DNA of 7,652 nt from Deltaproteobacteria bacterium UBA7527 (GTDB taxonomy: Bacteria; Desulfobacterota; Syntrophorhabdia; Syntrophorhabdales; Syntrophorhabdaceae): the NCBI GenBank assembly GCA_002478225.1, contig DLMV01000065.1:1-7652 (forward strand), in the 5' to 3' direction. Every line of letters begins with the position of its first letter. Position 1 is the stretch's first letter. Shown piece after piece: positions 5,222-7,652 of this stretch. Under the pieces are notes generated by a model. It was not told where the DNA came from. It made no database searches and worked only from the letters and a program-made list of their open reading frames with translations. The position numbers were made by a program, and so were the translations under genes.

Positions 5222-5255
5222 AGGACCTCGATATACGAACTACGATATACGGTCT
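5222..5255. repeat. Degenerate heptamer repeat array, copy 2
   Basis: CG recurs every 7 bp, as TCG at 5228 and ACG at 5235, 5242 and 5249. Units in ACG phase are ACGAACT, ACGATAT and ACGGTCT. The leading AGGACCTCGATATACGA (5222-5238) matches 23-39 at the other end of the window with a single T/C difference. The two copies are in the same orientation and both are non-coding. Confidence 0.65.
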
Positions 5256-5277
5256 GCTATGCAGTAGTAATCCCCTC

Positions 5278-5304
5278 ACGTCTGACGACTTACGCCTAAC
5301 GGTT
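5278..5304. repeat. Degenerate heptamer repeat array, copy 3 (different units)
   Basis: ACG occurs at 5278, 5285, 5292 and 5299, exactly 7 bp apart, giving units ACGTCTG, ACGACTT, ACGCCTA and ACGGTTG. The ACG frame is kept while the other four bases vary. It is 22 bp from copy 2 and out of phase with it by 1 bp. It ends 12 bp from the ppdK stop codon. Confidence 0.55.
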
Positions 5305-5316
5305 GTTCAGAAAGGT

Positions 5317-7652
5317 CTATTTCGTCTTTTTTGCTCTCCTGTCCTTGACCGCCGCCCTGGCTGCTGCGAGCTTCGCAACGGTTACCCTGTACGGTGAGCA
5401 GCTGACGTAATCGAGCCCTGTCCTGTGGCAGAACTCAACGGAATTCGGCTCTCCGCCGTGTTCTCCGCAGATGCCGACTTTCAGGTTCTTTCTCGTCTGC
5501 CGTCCGAGATCCACGCCCATCTGCATCAGTTTGCCAACGCCGTTCTCATCGATCCTCTGGAACGGATCGAAGGGATATATCTCGTGCTCTACATAATATC
5601 GCAGGAATTTACCGGCATCGTCGCGGCTCATGCCGAGGGCTGTCTGCGTAAGGTCGTTCGTTCCGAAGGAGAAGAACTCAGCCTCTTTTGCGATCTCATC
5701 GGCAGTGATGGCTGCCCTTGGTATCTCTATCATTGTCCCTATCTTATAGTCGATGGAGATCTTGTGTTTTGCAAGGACCTCCTTTGCCGCTTTTTCCACA
5801 ACTGCCTTCTGAAGCGCAAGTTCAGCGACAGTGCCGACGAGAGGTATCATGACCTCAGGTTTTACATCGATGCCTTTCTTTTTGACCTCGCAGGCAGCCT
5901 CGAAGATGGCCCGCGCCTGCATCTCTGTGATCTCCGGGTAGACGATCCCGAGCCTGCAGCCCCTGTGGCCGAGCATCGGGTTTGCCTCATGGAGGCTTTC
6001 GATCTTGGCGAGGACCTTTTCATAAGAGATGCCCATTTTCTTTGCGAGGTCCTTCATCTCCTTTTCTGTGTGGGGAAGGAATTCATGCAGAGGCGGATCG
6101 AGGGTGCGTATCGTCACGGGAAGCCCGCGCATTACCTTGAAGATGCCGGTGAAGTCCTTTTTCTGCATGGGGAGGAGCTTCTTCAGCGCCTTCACCCTGC
6201 CGGCAAGGTCCTCGGCAACGATCATCTCGCGGACCGCGTCGATCCTGTTGCCCTCAAAGAACATGTGCTCTGTTCTGCAGAGCCCTATCCCCTCTGCCCC
6301 GAAGCCGACTGCAACGGCGGCCTGGTCTGGCTGGTCGGCGTTTGTCCTGATCCCGAGCCTCCTGAACTCGTCCGCCCACTTCATGAGAAGGGCGAAATCC
6401 TTGTAGATCTCCGATTTTTCAGGCTTCAGCGTCTTGTCGATGAGGACCCTCAGGATCTCAGAAGGTATCGTCTTGATCTCTCCCGCAAATACCTCACCTG
6501 TTGTGCCGTCGATCGAGATGTACCCGCCTTCCTTGATCGTTCTTCCCTTTACCTTGATCGTCTTTTTCTTGTAGTCGATGTCGAGGTCGCCGCATCCTGC
6601 CACGCAGACCTTTCCCATCTGCCGCGCGACCAAAGCAGCGTGGCTCGTCATGCCGCCCCTTGATGTCAGGATGCCCTGTGCCGCGTTCATGCCGCGGATG
6701 TCCTCCGGCGATGTCTCTATCCTTACGAGGATCACCTGCTCGCCTCGACCTGCCCAGCTCTCCGCGTCCTCAGCGTTGTAGACTACCCTCCCTGTCGCGG
6801 CGCCCGGACCGGCGTTGAGCCCTTTTGCCACCAGGTTTCCGGCCTTGATCGCTTTGTCCTTTTCCTTCGGGTCGAAGATGGGGCGTAAAAGCTGGTTAAG
6901 CTGCTCAGGCTCTATCCTCATGAGGGCGTCCTCTTTGCTGATGAGGCCTTCCTTCACCATATCCACGGCGATCTTGAAGGCCGCGAATGCCGTCCTTTTT
7001 CCGTTCCTTGTCTGGAGCATCCAGAGCTTCTTGTTCTGTATGGTAAATTCTACGTCCTGCATGTCCCTGTAGTTCTTTTCCAGGATCCCCCTGATCCTTA
7101 TGATCTCGCTGTAGATATCGGGCCAAACCTCTTCAAGGGACATGACCGCTTTGTCGGTCTTCTGTTTTTTATTGATGGGCAGCGGCGTCCTGATCCCTGC
7201 CACGACATCCTCACCCTGGGCGTTGAGGAGGTATTCGCCGTAAAACGCGTTTTCGCCTGTTGCAGGATTTCTCGTGAAGGCGACCCCCGTTCCGCAGTCC
7301 TCGCCCATATTGCCAAAGACCATGCACTGGACATTGACCGCGGTGCCCCAATCGCCGGGGATGTTGTTCAGTTCGCGGTACGCGATGGCCCTGTCGTTAT
7401 TCCACGACTGGAACACGGCGCCGATAGAGCCCCACAACTGTTCGTAAGGATCTTCGGGGAATGTGGCGCCGAGCCTCTTCTTGATCACGGCCTTGAAGCG
7501 CTTGACGAGGTCCTTAAGGTCATCAACGGTCAGCTCCGTGTCGTACTTGATCTTTCTTTCCTTCTTCTTTGCCTCGATGATCACCTCAAAGGGGTCCTGC
7601 TCTTCCTTGTCTACAGGTTTTAGTCCAAGGACGACATCGCCGTACATCTGGA
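5317..7652 (-). CDS. ppdK: Pyruvate, phosphate dikinase, N-terminus beyond the window
   Basis: PPDK interconverts pyruvate, ATP and phosphate with PEP, AMP and pyrophosphate, serving gluconeogenesis or PPi-driven glycolysis in anaerobes. About 777 residues are visible. Numbered from the first visible Met (7647), they include the end of the nucleotide-binding domain (DIPGDWGTAVNVQ-type stretch near 96-107, RNPATGE 126-132, QTRNGKRTA 212-220). The swivelling phosphohistidine domain follows, with GGMTSHAA (331-338, His336 phosphorylated, Thr334 at the position regulated in plant enzymes). The PEP/pyruvate TIM barrel comes last, with GLCRTEHMFF (455-464), GHRGCRLG (560-567) and GICGEHGGEP (725-734, catalytic Cys727). 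By comparison with family enzymes of about 880-910 residues, roughly 140 N-terminal residues are missing. The frame stays open to the edge (reads Ile-Gln before that Met), so 7647 is not the start. The C-terminus ends in a short Lys/Arg-rich tail. Confidence 0.97.
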   Translation of the reverse strand, partial: QMYGDVVLGLKPVDKEEQDPFEVIIEAKKKERKIKYDTELTVDDLKDLVKRFKAVIKKRLGATFPEDPYEQLWGSIGAVFQSWNNDRAIAYRELNNIPGDWGTAVNVQCMVFGNMGEDCGTGVAFTRNPATGENAFYGEYLLNAQGEDVVAGIRTPLPINKKQKTDKAVMSLEEVWPDIYSEIIRIRGILEKNYRDMQDVEFTIQNKKLWMLQTRNGKRTAFAAFKIAVDMVKEGLISKEDALMRIEPEQLNQLLRPIFDPKEKDKAIKAGNLVAKGLNAGPGAATGRVVYNAEDAESWAGRGEQVILVRIETSPEDIRGMNAAQGILTSRGGMTSHAALVARQMGKVCVAGCGDLDIDYKKKTIKVKGRTIKEGGYISIDGTTGEVFAGEIKTIPSEILRVLIDKTLKPEKSEIYKDFALLMKWADEFRRLGIRTNADQPDQAAVAVGFGAEGIGLCRTEHMFFEGNRIDAVREMIVAEDLAGRVKALKKLLPMQKKDFTGIFKVMRGLPVTIRTLDPPLHEFLPHTEKEMKDLAKKMGISYEKVLAKIESLHEANPMLGHRGCRLGIVYPEITEMQARAIFEAACEVKKKGIDVKPEVMIPLVGTVAELALQKAVVEKAAKEVLAKHKISIDYKIGTMIEIPRAAITADEIAKEAEFFSFGTNDLTQTALGMSRDDAGKFLRYYVEHEIYPFDPFQRIDENGVGKLMQMGVDLGRQTRKNLKVGICGEHGGEPNSVEFCHRTGLDYVSCSPYRVTVAKLAAARAAVKDRRAKKTK

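Noticed and set aside
5425..6663. 412-codon open frame on the plus strand
   Set aside because: It is fully antisense to ppdK, whose motifs are unambiguous in the other frame. The translated product is not recognisable as any family and reads like a reverse-strand shadow of a GC-rich gene.
7645..7647. ATG at 7647 as the ppdK start
   Set aside because: The frame continues upstream to the window edge, and known PPDKs have about 140 residues before the matching MYGDVV position.

Overview
All eight genes in this window lie on the minus strand, so transcription runs from high to low coordinates. The window reads as part of a chromosome from an anaerobic, c-type-cytochrome-rich bacterium. Such gene sets are typical of Desulfobacterota/Deltaproteobacteria or Nitrospirota. 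The clues are pyrophosphate-dependent PPDK, a 13-haem cytochrome paired with a di-haem b-type membrane subunit, and the QueH version of epoxyqueuosine reductase. The phylum is an inference, since there is no rRNA or other marker here.

Layout in transcription order: (1) 7652-5317, pyruvate phosphate dikinase, missing roughly its first 140 residues beyond the window edge. (2) 5316-5052, a 265-bp non-coding gap with two blocks of degenerate 7-bp-phased repeats, a weak terminator candidate and a possible queH promoter. (3) 5051-2964, a tightly packed set of queH, a small two-helix DUF2905 membrane protein, queC and queE, with stop/start overlaps or an 11-bp gap. QueE makes 7-carboxy-7-deazaguanine, QueC converts it to preQ0, and QueH performs the last step of queuosine synthesis on tRNA. 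(4) 2963-2861, a gap with a perfect -35 box. (5) 2860-63, a rhodanese, a 13-haem cytochrome and a di-haem cytochrome b, the last two overlapping by 4 bp. (6) 62-1, a further 7-bp-phased repeat array immediately after the last stop codon.

The most interesting part is the 2860-63 respiratory module. The cytochrome b can exchange electrons with membrane quinone. The large cytochrome, tethered by a C-terminal helix, can carry them across the periplasm, and an exported single-domain rhodanese is encoded just upstream. The cytochrome contains two EF-hand-type calcium loops, each lying between haem motifs in what looks like a duplicated haem/EF-hand/haem unit. This module is visibly lower in GC than the queuosine and PPDK genes.

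The window contains no tRNA, rRNA, transposase or CRISPR array that I can see.
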